From NCBI GenBank assembly GCA_025056175.1, contig JANWWK010000056.1, positions 1 through 64,000 on the forward strand: a stretch of 64,000 nucleotides of DNA, given 5' to 3'. The notes under the pieces were generated by a model that saw nothing but the letters and a program-made list of their open reading frames with translations, was not told the origin of the DNA and ran no database searches. This DNA is from Anaerolineales bacterium. Its GTDB lineage: Bacteria > Chloroflexota > Anaerolineae > Anaerolineales > Villigracilaceae. Position 1 is the first letter of the stretch. Each line of letters opens with the position of its first letter. The translations under genes were made by a program, and so were the position numbers. Below, piece by piece: positions 54,905 through 62,544 of the stretch.

Positions 54905-55174
54905 CTATGTTTTACTGCGCCAGCGCCCAACATTAATTTCGATGGCGTAGGGTTTGTGGCGGCCATGCCAGCCGAAGGATTGCCAGGTCCAGCGGACGAG
55001 CGGCAGGAAACTGGCGGTGAGCAGGTAGTTGTGGTCGAGGATTTCGCCGATGCTCCACGCTTTGGGGGCCGGGCGCTGCCAGATTTGGGACTCGCTCAAT
55101 CCGTTGAGCGTGGCGAAGGCAGCCTTGCGCTGGCGGTCGAGCAGGTCGAGGTAGGCGGGAACGACAGTTTGCAT
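54905..55174 (-). pseudogene. Truncated DinB-family protein gene
   Basis: The start at 55174 (MQTVVPAYLDLLDRQ) follows AGGAGAACGTG. The first 80 residues match the DinB/YfiT-like four-helix fold: LLDRQRKAAFATLNGLSESQIWQRPAPKAWSIGEILDHNYLLTASFLPLVRWTWQ, with a DHN metal-type motif. Family members run to 150-170 aa, but here the frame changes character after YAIEIN and ends at 54905 (VGRWRSKT). The break lies at the edge of the AT-rich island, so the 3' half was probably lost or displaced when the island entered. No second half is found on the other side. Confidence 0.65.
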
Positions 55175-55192
55175 CACGTTCTCCTGATGAAT

Positions 55193-55244
55193 GACAATGG
55201 ACGATAGACCATTGACCACCGTCCATCGTCTATCGTCCATTGTC
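55193..55244. repeat. Short 7-bp-period inverted repeat between M24 peptidase and DinB genes
   Basis: Left arm GACAATGGACGATAGAC (55193-55209) and right arm GTCTATCGTCCATTGTC (55228-55244) are perfect 17-bp inverted copies. Between and beyond them units such as CCATCGT, CTATCGT, CCATTGT, CTGTAGT and CTGTGGT follow each other every 7 bases, as in the array at 40456 but with a different unit. Confidence 0.75.
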
Positions 55245-55262
55245 TGTAGTCTGTGGTCGGTT

Positions 55263-56375
55263 CTACCCCACCACGCGGATTTCGCGCGGCAGGTCGCTGA
55301 GCGATTCGGAACCAGTTTCGGTGATGACCAGGTTATCTTCGATGCGCACGCCGCCTTCGCCAGGCAGGTAGACGCCCGGTTCGACGGTGTAACACATGCC
55401 CGGTTCGAGCAGTTTTGGGTTATCGCCACGCATGTAAGGTTCTTCGTGGCCTTCCATCCCGATTCCATGCCCGGTGCGGTGCGTGAAGTACGCGCCGTAA
55501 CCGGATTTTTCGATGACTTCGCGAGCGGCTTTGTCCACGACGGCACAGGGTAGGCCAGGTTTGCCAGCGGCGCGCCCGGCGGCGTTGGCTTCCTGCACAA
55601 TTGCGTGAATCTGCTTCAGTTTGGGGTCTATCTCACCGACGGCGAAGGTGCGCGTCAGGTCAGAGATGTAGCCTTCGTATGCTGCGCCCCAGTCAAACAG
55701 GAGCAAATCCCCGGCCTGGATAGCGCGTTCCGAAGGCGAAGCGTGCGGATTGGCGCTGTTCGGCCCGGCGCATACGATGGGTGAGAAGGGCATTTCGGGC
55801 TGGGAACCGTGCCGCAGGAGTTGAATGACCAGTTCGTTGGCCAGTTCCTGCTCGGTCATCCCGATTTTGACGAGAGGGAGAGTGGCTTCGAGCGCGTCTT
55901 GAGCGATTTTGACGGCCCGGCGCATTTTTGCGATTTCGTCCGCATCTTTGCGGATTCGCAAGTCGGTCAACGCGGCTTCTGCCGAAACGATGTGCGCGCC
56001 GGGCGCGCCGTATTCCAGCAGACGCAATTCCAGCACACGCAGGGCGCGTGGTTCGACCCCAATGGTGCGTCCGAACAAATCCAGGCTGTGCAGGGCTTTA
56101 CGGAAGACCTGCGGCCAGGTTTCGGGGGTTTCGCCATACGGAAAGACGTGAACGGGGTAGGGCAGCGCGTTCACTTTCGGCAGTTCCAGTTCTGGCAGAA
56201 TGAAGGCCGGTTCTTTGCCGGGCGCCACGACCAGAACCACCGGACGCTCCATCAAATGAAAATGGAGGCCGGTCAGGTAGGTGAGGGTTGGGCTGGGGTT
56301 GAGGGCCGCGGCGTCCAGGTCATTGGCGGACAGCAGGTCGGCCAGGCGGGCAAGGCGTTGTGGATGGAGGCTCAT
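55263..56375 (-). CDS. M24 family metallopeptidase (Xaa-Pro peptidase type)
   Basis: 370 aa. An N-terminal creatinase-like domain (LARLADLLSANDLDAAALNPSPTLTYLTGL) precedes the pita-bread catalytic domain. Two-metal ligands are visible in order: Asp pair in LLLFDWGAAYEGYISDLTRTFAVG, His in HRTGHGIGMEGHEEPYM, Glu in YTVEPGVYLPGEGG and Glu in RIEDNLV. It probably removes an N-terminal residue before proline, or cleaves prolyl dipeptides. Its stop is followed by the 7-bp-period inverted repeat; it lies 22 bases behind the SDR gene. Confidence 0.9.
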   Translation of the reverse strand: MSLHPQRLARLADLLSANDLDAAALNPSPTLTYLTGLHFHLMERPVVLVVAPGKEPAFILPELELPKVNALPYPVHVFPYGETPETWPQVFRKALHSLDLFGRTIGVEPRALRVLELRLLEYGAPGAHIVSAEAALTDLRIRKDADEIAKMRRAVKIAQDALEATLPLVKIGMTEQELANELVIQLLRHGSQPEMPFSPIVCAGPNSANPHASPSERAIQAGDLLLFDWGAAYEGYISDLTRTFAVGEIDPKLKQIHAIVQEANAAGRAAGKPGLPCAVVDKAAREVIEKSGYGAYFTHRTGHGIGMEGHEEPYMRGDNPKLLEPGMCYTVEPGVYLPGEGGVRIEDNLVITETGSESLSDLPREIRVVG

Positions 56376-56397
56376 GGTAAGTCCGGTGTTTCAGGGG

Positions 56398-57204
56398 TTA
56401 GCGATGGTACTTCTGGGTAAAGCCGATTTTCATTATCCAATCAACCAGCCAGGGCAGACGGTCATCGGCCCACAGGACGGGGCGAATCCACCAGGGGAGG
56501 ATGAGACGGCGGCGCGGGCGTTTGGCGACTTCGACCACTTGCCTGGCAACGTATTCGGAAGACATCGTCACCCAGGAGGGTTTTTGAAACAGGGCGTTCT
56601 CTTTCTGTCCGGTGTGCAGGCCAAATTCGGTGGCTGCCGGGCCGGGGTAAATGCCGCTGACGTGGATTCCGTACACGGAGACTTCGCGCCGCAACGAATC
56701 GGTAAACCCCCGCACGCCAAATTTGGTTGCTGAATAGATGGAATACATTGGTATTCCAATCCAGCCTGCGACGGAAGACATGTTGATAATGTGGCCGGAG
56801 CGTTGGGCAATCATGAAGGGCAACACGGCGCGGGTGACTTCAATGAGGCCGGTCAGGTTAACGGCAATTTGGGTTTCGATGTCACGTTCGGGGGTCAGGT
56901 TTTCGAGCCAGTCGAGCCGTCCGAACCCGGCATTGTTGAAGAGGATGTCCACGCGCCCATAGTTTTCCAGCACACTCTTGACCATGTTTTCGATGTCGGC
57001 GCGGTTGGTCACATCCACCGGTGTGGCCATCGCTTCGCCGCCCTGGGCATGGATGCGCGCGACTTCAGCCTGCATGCGCTCGATGCGGCGGGCGGCCAGC
57101 ACCACCGAAGCGCCTTCCATCGCAAACAACCTGGCAGCATCTTCTCCAAAGCCTGACGATGCGCCGGTAATGAGAACGACTTTTCCTTTGAGTTCAATTG
57201 CCAT
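56398..57204 (-). CDS. Short-chain dehydrogenase/reductase (SDR)
   Basis: 268 aa classical SDR. VLITGASSGFGEDAARLFAMEGASVVLAARR is the NAD(P) loop, ILFNNAGFGRLDWLE the NNAG motif, HIINMSSVAG the catalytic Ser strand, and YSIYSATKFGVRGFTDSLRREV the YxxxK catalytic motif. A basic residue after the glycine loop (AARR) favours NADP(H). The C-terminal hydrophobic patch (LPWWIRPVLWADDRLPWLVDWIMKIGF) is common in SDRs that act on lipid-like substrates. It is read with the M24 gene in one direction. Confidence 0.9.
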   Translation of the reverse strand: MAIELKGKVVLITGASSGFGEDAARLFAMEGASVVLAARRIERMQAEVARIHAQGGEAMATPVDVTNRADIENMVKSVLENYGRVDILFNNAGFGRLDWLENLTPERDIETQIAVNLTGLIEVTRAVLPFMIAQRSGHIINMSSVAGWIGIPMYSIYSATKFGVRGFTDSLRREVSVYGIHVSGIYPGPAATEFGLHTGQKENALFQKPSWVTMSSEYVARQVVEVAKRPRRRLILPWWIRPVLWADDRLPWLVDWIMKIGFTQKYHR

Positions 57205-57284
57205 AGTTGCTCCGGCAAGATGAGATGTTTCTAATTTTACATGATGTTTCGCATATTCCCTCAGATTCCGCCCAGAGATGTGGC

Positions 57285-57314
57285 AAAAAAAAGCCCGTGA
57301 AGCGCTTCACGGGC
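57285..57314 (-). terminator. Rho-independent terminator of the pilin gene
   Basis: GCCCGTGAAGCGCTTCACGGGC is a perfect 22-base palindrome followed on the minus strand by eight Ts. It lies 10 bases behind the pilin stop. Confidence 0.92.
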
Positions 57315-57324
57315 AAATCGTTTC

Positions 57325-57471
57325 TTACAAACTGGCGTTGACGGAACTGAACAGATTTCTCACGAGCGGGCCCATAGCGGTCAACGCAATAACAACGACA
57401 ACTGCAACCAAAACGAGAATCATGCCGTATTCCGCCATCCCCTGGCCTCGTTCTCTGAGAAAGAACAACAT
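57325..57471 (-). CDS. Flp/Fap family type IVb pilin, 48 aa
   Basis: Too short for the ORF track. It reads MLFFLRERGQGMAEYGMILV, then a hydrophobic helix (LVAVVVVIALTAMGPLVRNLF) and SSVNASL before TAA. The GQGMAEYGMILVLVA start with its Glu-Tyr pair is the hallmark of Flp pilins, which are cut before the conserved region by a TadV-type peptidase and build a bundle-forming fibre through the Tad machine. No tad or cpa gene is in the window. Support for expression is strong: TTTGCG-17-TATAAT promoter, a near-perfect AAAGGAGGTGA ribosome site and a strong terminator. Confidence 0.92.
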   Translation of the reverse strand: MLFFLRERGQGMAEYGMILVLVAVVVVIALTAMGPLVRNLFSSVNASL

Positions 57472-57524
57472 GGGTTTCACCTCCTTTCCGGGAAAATTGG
57501 ATGCCCCACAACTGGCCTCAATTC

Positions 57525-57553
57525 ATTATATAACACCGCCGAAGGAACGCAAA
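57525..57553 (-). promoter_or_regulatory. Promoter of the Flp pilin gene
   Basis: Minus strand TTTGCG, a 17-base spacer and TATAAT, followed about 50 bases on by AAAGGAGGTGA and the pilin ATG. Confidence 0.65.
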
Positions 57554-57636
57554 TCGTGTAATCTACCACGTGTGGATTTTCGCACGTTTGATGAGCGTTT
57601 CTTGCAAATTGATACTTGAAATTGCGCAAAAACTTG

Positions 57637-57906
57637 CTACAGTTGCGATTGATAACGATTGTTTTTGAGCGAATATCTCTCTGCAAATGCGCGCGCCGGG
57701 TGCGACAGGTTTTGCGTTGAGTGAAACCAGGGCCAATGTTTCTTTCCAATCAGCCCTTCTCGCCCTGCTGCACGGGGTTTTCTCCAGGCGTTTTTGGCAA
57801 TCAAGGCTTGCATCAAGGCCTGCTCAGGCGCACTTCCAAAGGCAGAACAATGTTCTAAATCAGGGATACCGGCAAGATAGCCGCCATCCTCGTCGCTATA
57901 AAACAT
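57637..57906 (-). CDS. HicB-like antitoxin-type protein (possibly degenerate)
   Basis: 89 aa. The first 35 residues (MFYSDEDGGYLAGIPDLEHCSAFGSAPEQALMQAL) match the HicB fold, a partial RNase-H-like domain that starts with a similar strand and DGGY-IPDL motif. After that the sequence becomes basic and atypical (WRKPRAAGREGLIGKKHWPWFHS) and lacks a DNA-binding helix; the first strand is also short. No hicA toxin gene is next to it. It may be an orphan, or a HicB-type gene in decay. The ATG at 57906 has no clear ribosome site. Confidence 0.5.
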   Translation of the reverse strand: MFYSDEDGGYLAGIPDLEHCSAFGSAPEQALMQALIAKNAWRKPRAAGREGLIGKKHWPWFHSTQNLSHPARAFAERYSLKNNRYQSQL

Positions 57907-57998
57907 ATTTTTGAACCGGAAAGAACTTTATCAAGAATTTTCTTGAACGTCGTCATCGAAGATATGATACAGCCAATCTTGACACCGGAGTTTTCGTT

Positions 57999-58943
57999 AT
58001 GACAACCCTCTCCATCGGAAAGCTACGCGGCTTGCAAACCTGTGCTTCCCCGCGCGGCACGTTCACCTTCCTCGCCCTCGACCATCGCCAGAACCTGCGC
58101 AAGGCCAATCCGCGCTTCCAGGACGATGCCGAACTCAGCCGCTTCAAACTGGAAGTGACCACCGAACTCGCGTCCCACGCCACCGCCGTCCTGCTCGACC
58201 CGGAAGTCTCCGCCGCGCAGGCCATCGCCGCCGGCGCGCTGCCCGGCGACCGGGGGCTGGTGGTCGCCCTCGAATCGACCGGCTACACCGGCGAGCCAAC
58301 CGCCCGCCGCGCCCAAATCATCTTCGGCTGGAGCGTAGAAAAGGCCAAACGCATGGGCGCGCAAATGGTGAAACTGCTCGTCTACTACCACCCCGATTCG
58401 CCCGCCGCCACCGAAATCGAAAACTTCACCGCCAGCGTAGCCGTCGAATGCCAGAAGCACGACCTGTCCCTGATGCTTGAACCGCTCTCCTACCCGCTCG
58501 AAGGCGACAAACTCTCCGCCGCGGAGAAACGCCGCGTGGTGGTCGAAACCGCCCGCCGCCTGACCGCGCTCCCCGGCGTGGATTTGCTGAAGGCCGAATT
58601 TCCCCTCGCCGCCGACTCGCCGGAATCCGAGTGGGCTGCCGCCTGCGCCGACCTGAACGCCGCCAGCCGCGTTCCGTGGATTGTCCTCTCCGCCGCCGTT
58701 TCTTTCGACCGGTATCTGAAACAGGTCATCGCTGCCTGCCAGTCCGGGGCGAGCGGCATTGCCGTTGGCCGCGCCGTATGGCAGGAAGCCGTTCCCCTGG
58801 AAGGCCAGGCGCGTCTCGACTTTCTGCGCAGCGCAGCCCGTGAGCGTCTCCAACGGCTGAATGCCCTCTGCGCAGCGCTGGCGCGCCCCTGGAGTGAATT
58901 CTTCACCGCCAAGGCACCGTTCGATTGGTACAAGACGTATTAA
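57999..58943 (+). CDS. Class I aldolase of the LacD/YihT (tagatose-bisphosphate/sulfofructose-phosphate) family
   Basis: 314 aa TIM barrel. FLALDHRQNLRK near residue 28, the ALESTGYTGEPTARRAQIIFGWSVEKAKRMGAQMVKLLVYYHP block, SLMLEPLSYPL, and DLLKAEFPLAAD with the likely Schiff-base lysine are features of LacD. LSAAVSFDRYLKQVIAACQSGASGIAVGRAVWQEA forms the C-terminal phosphate-binding loop. The family cleaves tagatose-1,6-bisphosphate or 6-deoxy-6-sulfofructose-1-phosphate into C3 units; which one cannot be told, because no kinase or isomerase for either path is nearby. GGAG in the leader (CACCGGAGTTTTC) precedes the ATG. Confidence 0.83.
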   Translation: MTTLSIGKLRGLQTCASPRGTFTFLALDHRQNLRKANPRFQDDAELSRFKLEVTTELASHATAVLLDPEVSAAQAIAAGALPGDRGLVVALESTGYTGEPTARRAQIIFGWSVEKAKRMGAQMVKLLVYYHPDSPAATEIENFTASVAVECQKHDLSLMLEPLSYPLEGDKLSAAEKRRVVVETARRLTALPGVDLLKAEFPLAADSPESEWAAACADLNAASRVPWIVLSAAVSFDRYLKQVIAACQSGASGIAVGRAVWQEAVPLEGQARLDFLRSAARERLQRLNALCAALARPWSEFFTAKAPFDWYKTY

Positions 58944-59053
58944 TGCTTTATGTTCTTACCTGCCCATGTTTTGAGCGATGCAACGCAAAAATTGTAACCA
59001 GCCTGTCTCACCCCACCAGGCAGAGAGTCAGGGTCAGGAAAATGAGCGGCGCA

Positions 59054-60628
59054 TCAATCCTTCAGGCCGAATTTTTTCGCAATCTCAAGCGTCTCTGGTG
59101 AAAATGCGCTTTCGGCACGTTTGAAAACAGCGGCAACCATATCACGCGAGAGTGTGTTACGGGCATACTCAGTCAGCGCATCGAGAATGCTCCCATAGAC
59201 GTTTGGTTCAGGTGAGCGTTTTACTTTGATTGTGCCGTGTTTGAAGGAAAGCAAAGCGTTTTCCTGGCTTGCAGACGCTTGAAACAGGCTCTCAAAAGCA
59301 CTCGCGACTGTGTTTCCACCCATTTCGGTCAACGCCACATACAGCGCATAGACTATGTGGCTGAAATAATCCAGCAGTATCTTGTGTTCCTGAGAGTCAA
59401 ACATCAGCGTGCCATGCGAAATCAGCAATCGCTCCCGTAAGCCCGCACTTGAAGCATTGGGCGACCGTGACTGTAACTCACAGACAATATCCGCTCCGGT
59501 ATATTCCCGCAAGTCATTGAAATTGGCCTGTCCGCGCAGCCAGCCTTCAATCTCTACACCATCCTCGCGGTATTCAGCAAGATACTTTTCGATACGCCCG
59601 CGTCGTGCGTTGTGCAGTTCGGTCAACAGCGCATGTTCGTCCTGACTGGAAAGCCCCAGCGTGTCTCCCAGGGACATCCCTGCCACGCTGGTTTTTGCTT
59701 CGCGCAATAGCCGCAAAAGATTTTGGTTCGCAAACACCACCTTATCAGCAGAGTCGATGAAAATCATCACCTTTTGCGCTTCCAACGGCACATTTTCTTC
59801 CTGAACAAACGATTGATTGGGACTGCCTTTACCGGAGAGCAACCGTTGATTGAGCAACATGCCATGAGCAATCAAAACATAAGCGAACAGATTGCTCATA
59901 TCCACCAGCGCGGTCAGCCAGGTCAGATGTCCATCAGGGGTATAGAGACCGTTGGCGTCAGAGTAAATAAATAAAATGTCGGAAAGAGAAAGCGTCGCCA
60001 GGCCAGCGGCAAGCACCTTCCAGGGGGTAGAAAATCGCCCTCCGGCCAACGAAAGCGCCAGCATCAGCGCGGCAAACAACACCATCAAATCAGCAATCGG
60101 ATAGAACAGATTCAACAACAACACCAGCAGGCTTTCGGCCCCCTGCAGCAGGACAGGCACAATAACCAGCACAAAAACGGCCAACAAAATCAACAAGAAC
60201 GCTGCCAGCAAAACACGGCTTCGTCTCGCATTCCACTCAATGCGGAATGCGCGATAACGCATGGCAGCAGAGGCAATGATCATCACGTAGCCCGGGACCC
60301 AAAACGCATCAGCAACCGAAGGATAGGGCGTTTCCCGCAAGGTGTAAGATAAAAACGCCCACAACAATTCGGCCATTGTCCATAATCCAATGCCAACACT
60401 GAAAAGCGTCCATTCTCTGCGTCCGGGGTCGTTTTCTGCAAGCAACATCCACCCTGAAATTGCCAGCCACGTTGCCAGGAGCGCAAACCCTGAAGTCAGC
60501 AGGTTCGTTTCAGTCTCAACCGGGTTGGGTTCGCCAATGTGCAGAAGATAGACGGTGGTCATGCCCCCCACCAGCAAAATGCTCACGGCCTCGAACAACG
60601 CCACCGGCCAGTTCTGCTTCCAGTTCAT
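59054..60628 (-). CDS. Multi-pass membrane protein with PAS-like domain, unknown function
   Basis: 524 aa. The first 270 residues hold about eight helices (FEAVSILLVGGMTTVYLLHIG, LLTSGFALLATWLAISGWMLLA, FSVGIGLWTMAELLWAFLSY, VMIIASAAMRY, VLLAAFLLILLAVFVLVIVPVLL, VLLLNLFYPIADLMVLFAALMLALSLA and others). Residues about 285-390 look like a PAS fold (VMIFIDSADKVVFANQNLLRLLREAKTSVAGMSLGDTLGLSSQDEHALLTEL), and the rest is a helical domain without kinase, cyclase or GGDEF motifs. The architecture suggests a membrane sensor whose output is not recognised. It follows the small thiamine-binding gene by 7 bases and may be co-transcribed with it. Confidence 0.68.
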   Translation of the reverse strand: MNWKQNWPVALFEAVSILLVGGMTTVYLLHIGEPNPVETETNLLTSGFALLATWLAISGWMLLAENDPGRREWTLFSVGIGLWTMAELLWAFLSYTLRETPYPSVADAFWVPGYVMIIASAAMRYRAFRIEWNARRSRVLLAAFLLILLAVFVLVIVPVLLQGAESLLVLLLNLFYPIADLMVLFAALMLALSLAGGRFSTPWKVLAAGLATLSLSDILFIYSDANGLYTPDGHLTWLTALVDMSNLFAYVLIAHGMLLNQRLLSGKGSPNQSFVQEENVPLEAQKVMIFIDSADKVVFANQNLLRLLREAKTSVAGMSLGDTLGLSSQDEHALLTELHNARRGRIEKYLAEYREDGVEIEGWLRGQANFNDLREYTGADIVCELQSRSPNASSAGLRERLLISHGTLMFDSQEHKILLDYFSHIVYALYVALTEMGGNTVASAFESLFQASASQENALLSFKHGTIKVKRSPEPNVYGSILDALTEYARNTLSRDMVAAVFKRAESAFSPETLEIAKKFGLKD

Positions 60629-60635
60629 TCTGGCC

Positions 60636-60953
60636 TCATTCGCTTTCTGAATGCCCTTTCAGCCTGGCTTTCACGCTGGCAACTTTATCGGCCATGCGTT
60701 GGGGCTTATCGGTGCGCGTGCCGAGCTTGATGACCGTGTACAGGCGCGGCGCACCTTTGGCATGCAGGGTTTCATGGCATTGACGGATGACGCCAAAAAC
60801 GGTCTCCCATTCCCCCTCCACGTTCGTCCCGTTGGCGTGAAGTTCGTAATTTAGCCCCGATTGTGCCAGGATGCGCTCGCACTCGGCCACGTATTCCGAA
60901 AGGGATACTCCAACCCCGATAGGAACAATCGAAAATTCAACGATGACATTCAT
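60636..60953 (-). CDS. MTH1187 family thiamine-binding protein (YqgV-like)
   Basis: 105 aa. VIVEFSIVPIGVGVSLSEYVAECERILAQSGLNYELHANGTNVEGEWETVFGVIRQCHETLHAKGAPRLYTVIKLGTRTDK is a near-complete match to the MTH1187/YkoF-like ferredoxin fold of proteins that bind thiamine. It is a cytoplasmic protein of unknown biological role, proposed to carry or sense thiamine. The two conserved sites SIVPIG and ELHANGTNVEG are intact. It lies upstream of the PAS-like membrane protein in the same direction. Confidence 0.86.
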   Translation of the reverse strand: MNVIVEFSIVPIGVGVSLSEYVAECERILAQSGLNYELHANGTNVEGEWETVFGVIRQCHETLHAKGAPRLYTVIKLGTRTDKPQRMADKVASVKARLKGHSESE

Positions 60954-60984
60954 AAGATTATTTTACGAAAAAGTAGCGGGTTGG

Positions 60985-62487
60985 TCAATTCGTATTTTGT
61001 TCTATGCGAAGTTGCCGCTCAAGTTCGGCGCGCACCACCTGGGGATTGGCGCGCCCGCCGGCTTTTCGCATCACCTGTCCAAACAGCCAGTTCGATACGG
61101 TCACCTTTCCGGCACGGTAACTTGCCACCTCGTTGGGGTGTTCGGCCAGAGTTTCGGCCACCAGGCTGGAAAGGAAATCAGCATCCGAAACCTGTGTCAG
61201 TCCTTTTTCCGCCACAATCGCCGCTGCCGATTTGCCGCTCTCGAACATTTCGCCCAACACAGTTTTGCCGGTTTGCTGGTTGATTTTGCCCGCGCGCATC
61301 AGTTCCAGCAGGGCAGCCAGTTCTATTGCCGAAACGGGACAGGTCTCGAACCCTTTGCCCGATGCGTTCAGAAGCGACAAGAGTTCGCCCATGACCCAGG
61401 CATAAACCGTCCGAACCCCGCTGGAGCCGGCCTTCAGCGCCGCTTCAAAGTACAGCGCGGCCATGCGCTCCTGCGCCAGTCCCCACGCTTCGGCGCGGCT
61501 CAAGCCGTATTCGTCCACAAACCGGCGATAAATTTGCCAGGGCAATTCAGGCAGGTTCTCCCGCACACGGTTCATCCAGGCCTGGCTGACCACCAGCGGT
61601 GGCAGGTCTGGTTCGGGAAAGTAGCGGTAATCGTGGGCATCTTCCTTGCTGCGCTGGCTGAAGGTTGCCTGGCGGGTTTCATCCCACCCCACCGTCTCCT
61701 GCGCCACCGTGCCGCCTGCTTCCAGAATGGCGATATGACGCTTGATTTCGTAAGCCACTCCGCGCTCGAGGGCGCGAAAACTGTTGAGATTTTTAATTTC
61801 GACCTTGGTTCCCAGCGCACTCTCTCCCATCCGCCGCACCGAGATATTCGGTTCGATACGCATCACACCTTTTTCCAGGTCGCCGCTGTTGACGCCAAGG
61901 TAGCGCACCAGGGCGCGCAACTGCTCGGCATACGCACGCACTTCCTCAGCAGAACGAAAATCCGGCTCGGTGACGATTTCAAGCAGTGGCACGCCCGCCC
62001 GGTTCAAATCTACCAGGCTGTACGCTGTTTGTGAGGATGCGGTTGCTTCGTTCCTCCGCTCCTCTGCTTCCCCATTTGCTTCCACGTGCGTCAATTTGCC
62101 CGTATCTTCTTCCAGGTGCACGCGTCGAATACGAATCACCTTCTCGCCCTGCGCGGTTTCGATGGTTATTTTGCCGTTCAGGGCCAGCGGTTGTTCGTAT
62201 TGAGAAATCTGATACCCTTTGGGAATATCGGGATAGAAATAGTTTTTACGTGCAAAGATACTGACCGGATTAATCGTACACCCCAGCGCAATTGCCACGC
62301 GCAAGGCATATTCAACAGCCTGTGCATTGACCACCGGCAAGGTGCCAGGGTGCCCGGCACAGATGGGGCAGACGGCGGTATTCGGTTCAGCAGAGACCGA
62401 ATCCACCACCGGACAGGCGCAAAACATTTTGGATTGCGTCTGCATTTCGATATGAACTTCCAGGCCGATGACGGGTTCGTAAGTCAT
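60985..62487 (-). CDS. gatB: Aspartyl/glutamyl-tRNA(Asn/Gln) amidotransferase subunit B
   Basis: Part of the GatCAB enzyme that makes Gln-tRNA(Gln) or Asn-tRNA(Asn) from the mischarged form. YEPVIGLEVHIEMQTQSKMFCACPVVDSV, CPICAGHPGTLPVVNAQAVEYALRVAIALGCTINPVSIFARKNYFYPDIPKGYQISQYEQPL and GVPLLEIVTEPDF are the kinase-like core, and KEDAHDYRYFPEPDLPPL is the conserved lid; the last 150 residues are the helical YqeY-like tail (MRKAGGRANPQVVRAELERQL). 500 aa is a little above the usual length. CxxC pairs for zinc are in place. gatA and gatC are not in the window. Confidence 0.95.
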   Translation of the reverse strand: MTYEPVIGLEVHIEMQTQSKMFCACPVVDSVSAEPNTAVCPICAGHPGTLPVVNAQAVEYALRVAIALGCTINPVSIFARKNYFYPDIPKGYQISQYEQPLALNGKITIETAQGEKVIRIRRVHLEEDTGKLTHVEANGEAEERRNEATASSQTAYSLVDLNRAGVPLLEIVTEPDFRSAEEVRAYAEQLRALVRYLGVNSGDLEKGVMRIEPNISVRRMGESALGTKVEIKNLNSFRALERGVAYEIKRHIAILEAGGTVAQETVGWDETRQATFSQRSKEDAHDYRYFPEPDLPPLVVSQAWMNRVRENLPELPWQIYRRFVDEYGLSRAEAWGLAQERMAALYFEAALKAGSSGVRTVYAWVMGELLSLLNASGKGFETCPVSAIELAALLELMRAGKINQQTGKTVLGEMFESGKSAAAIVAEKGLTQVSDADFLSSLVAETLAEHPNEVASYRAGKVTVSNWLFGQVMRKAGGRANPQVVRAELERQLRIEQNTN

Positions 62488-62544
62488 TGTTTGATTGAGA
62501 GATTGAAGGTTTGGAGCATTGAGAAGGCAAAGCGCAGAAGAAAA

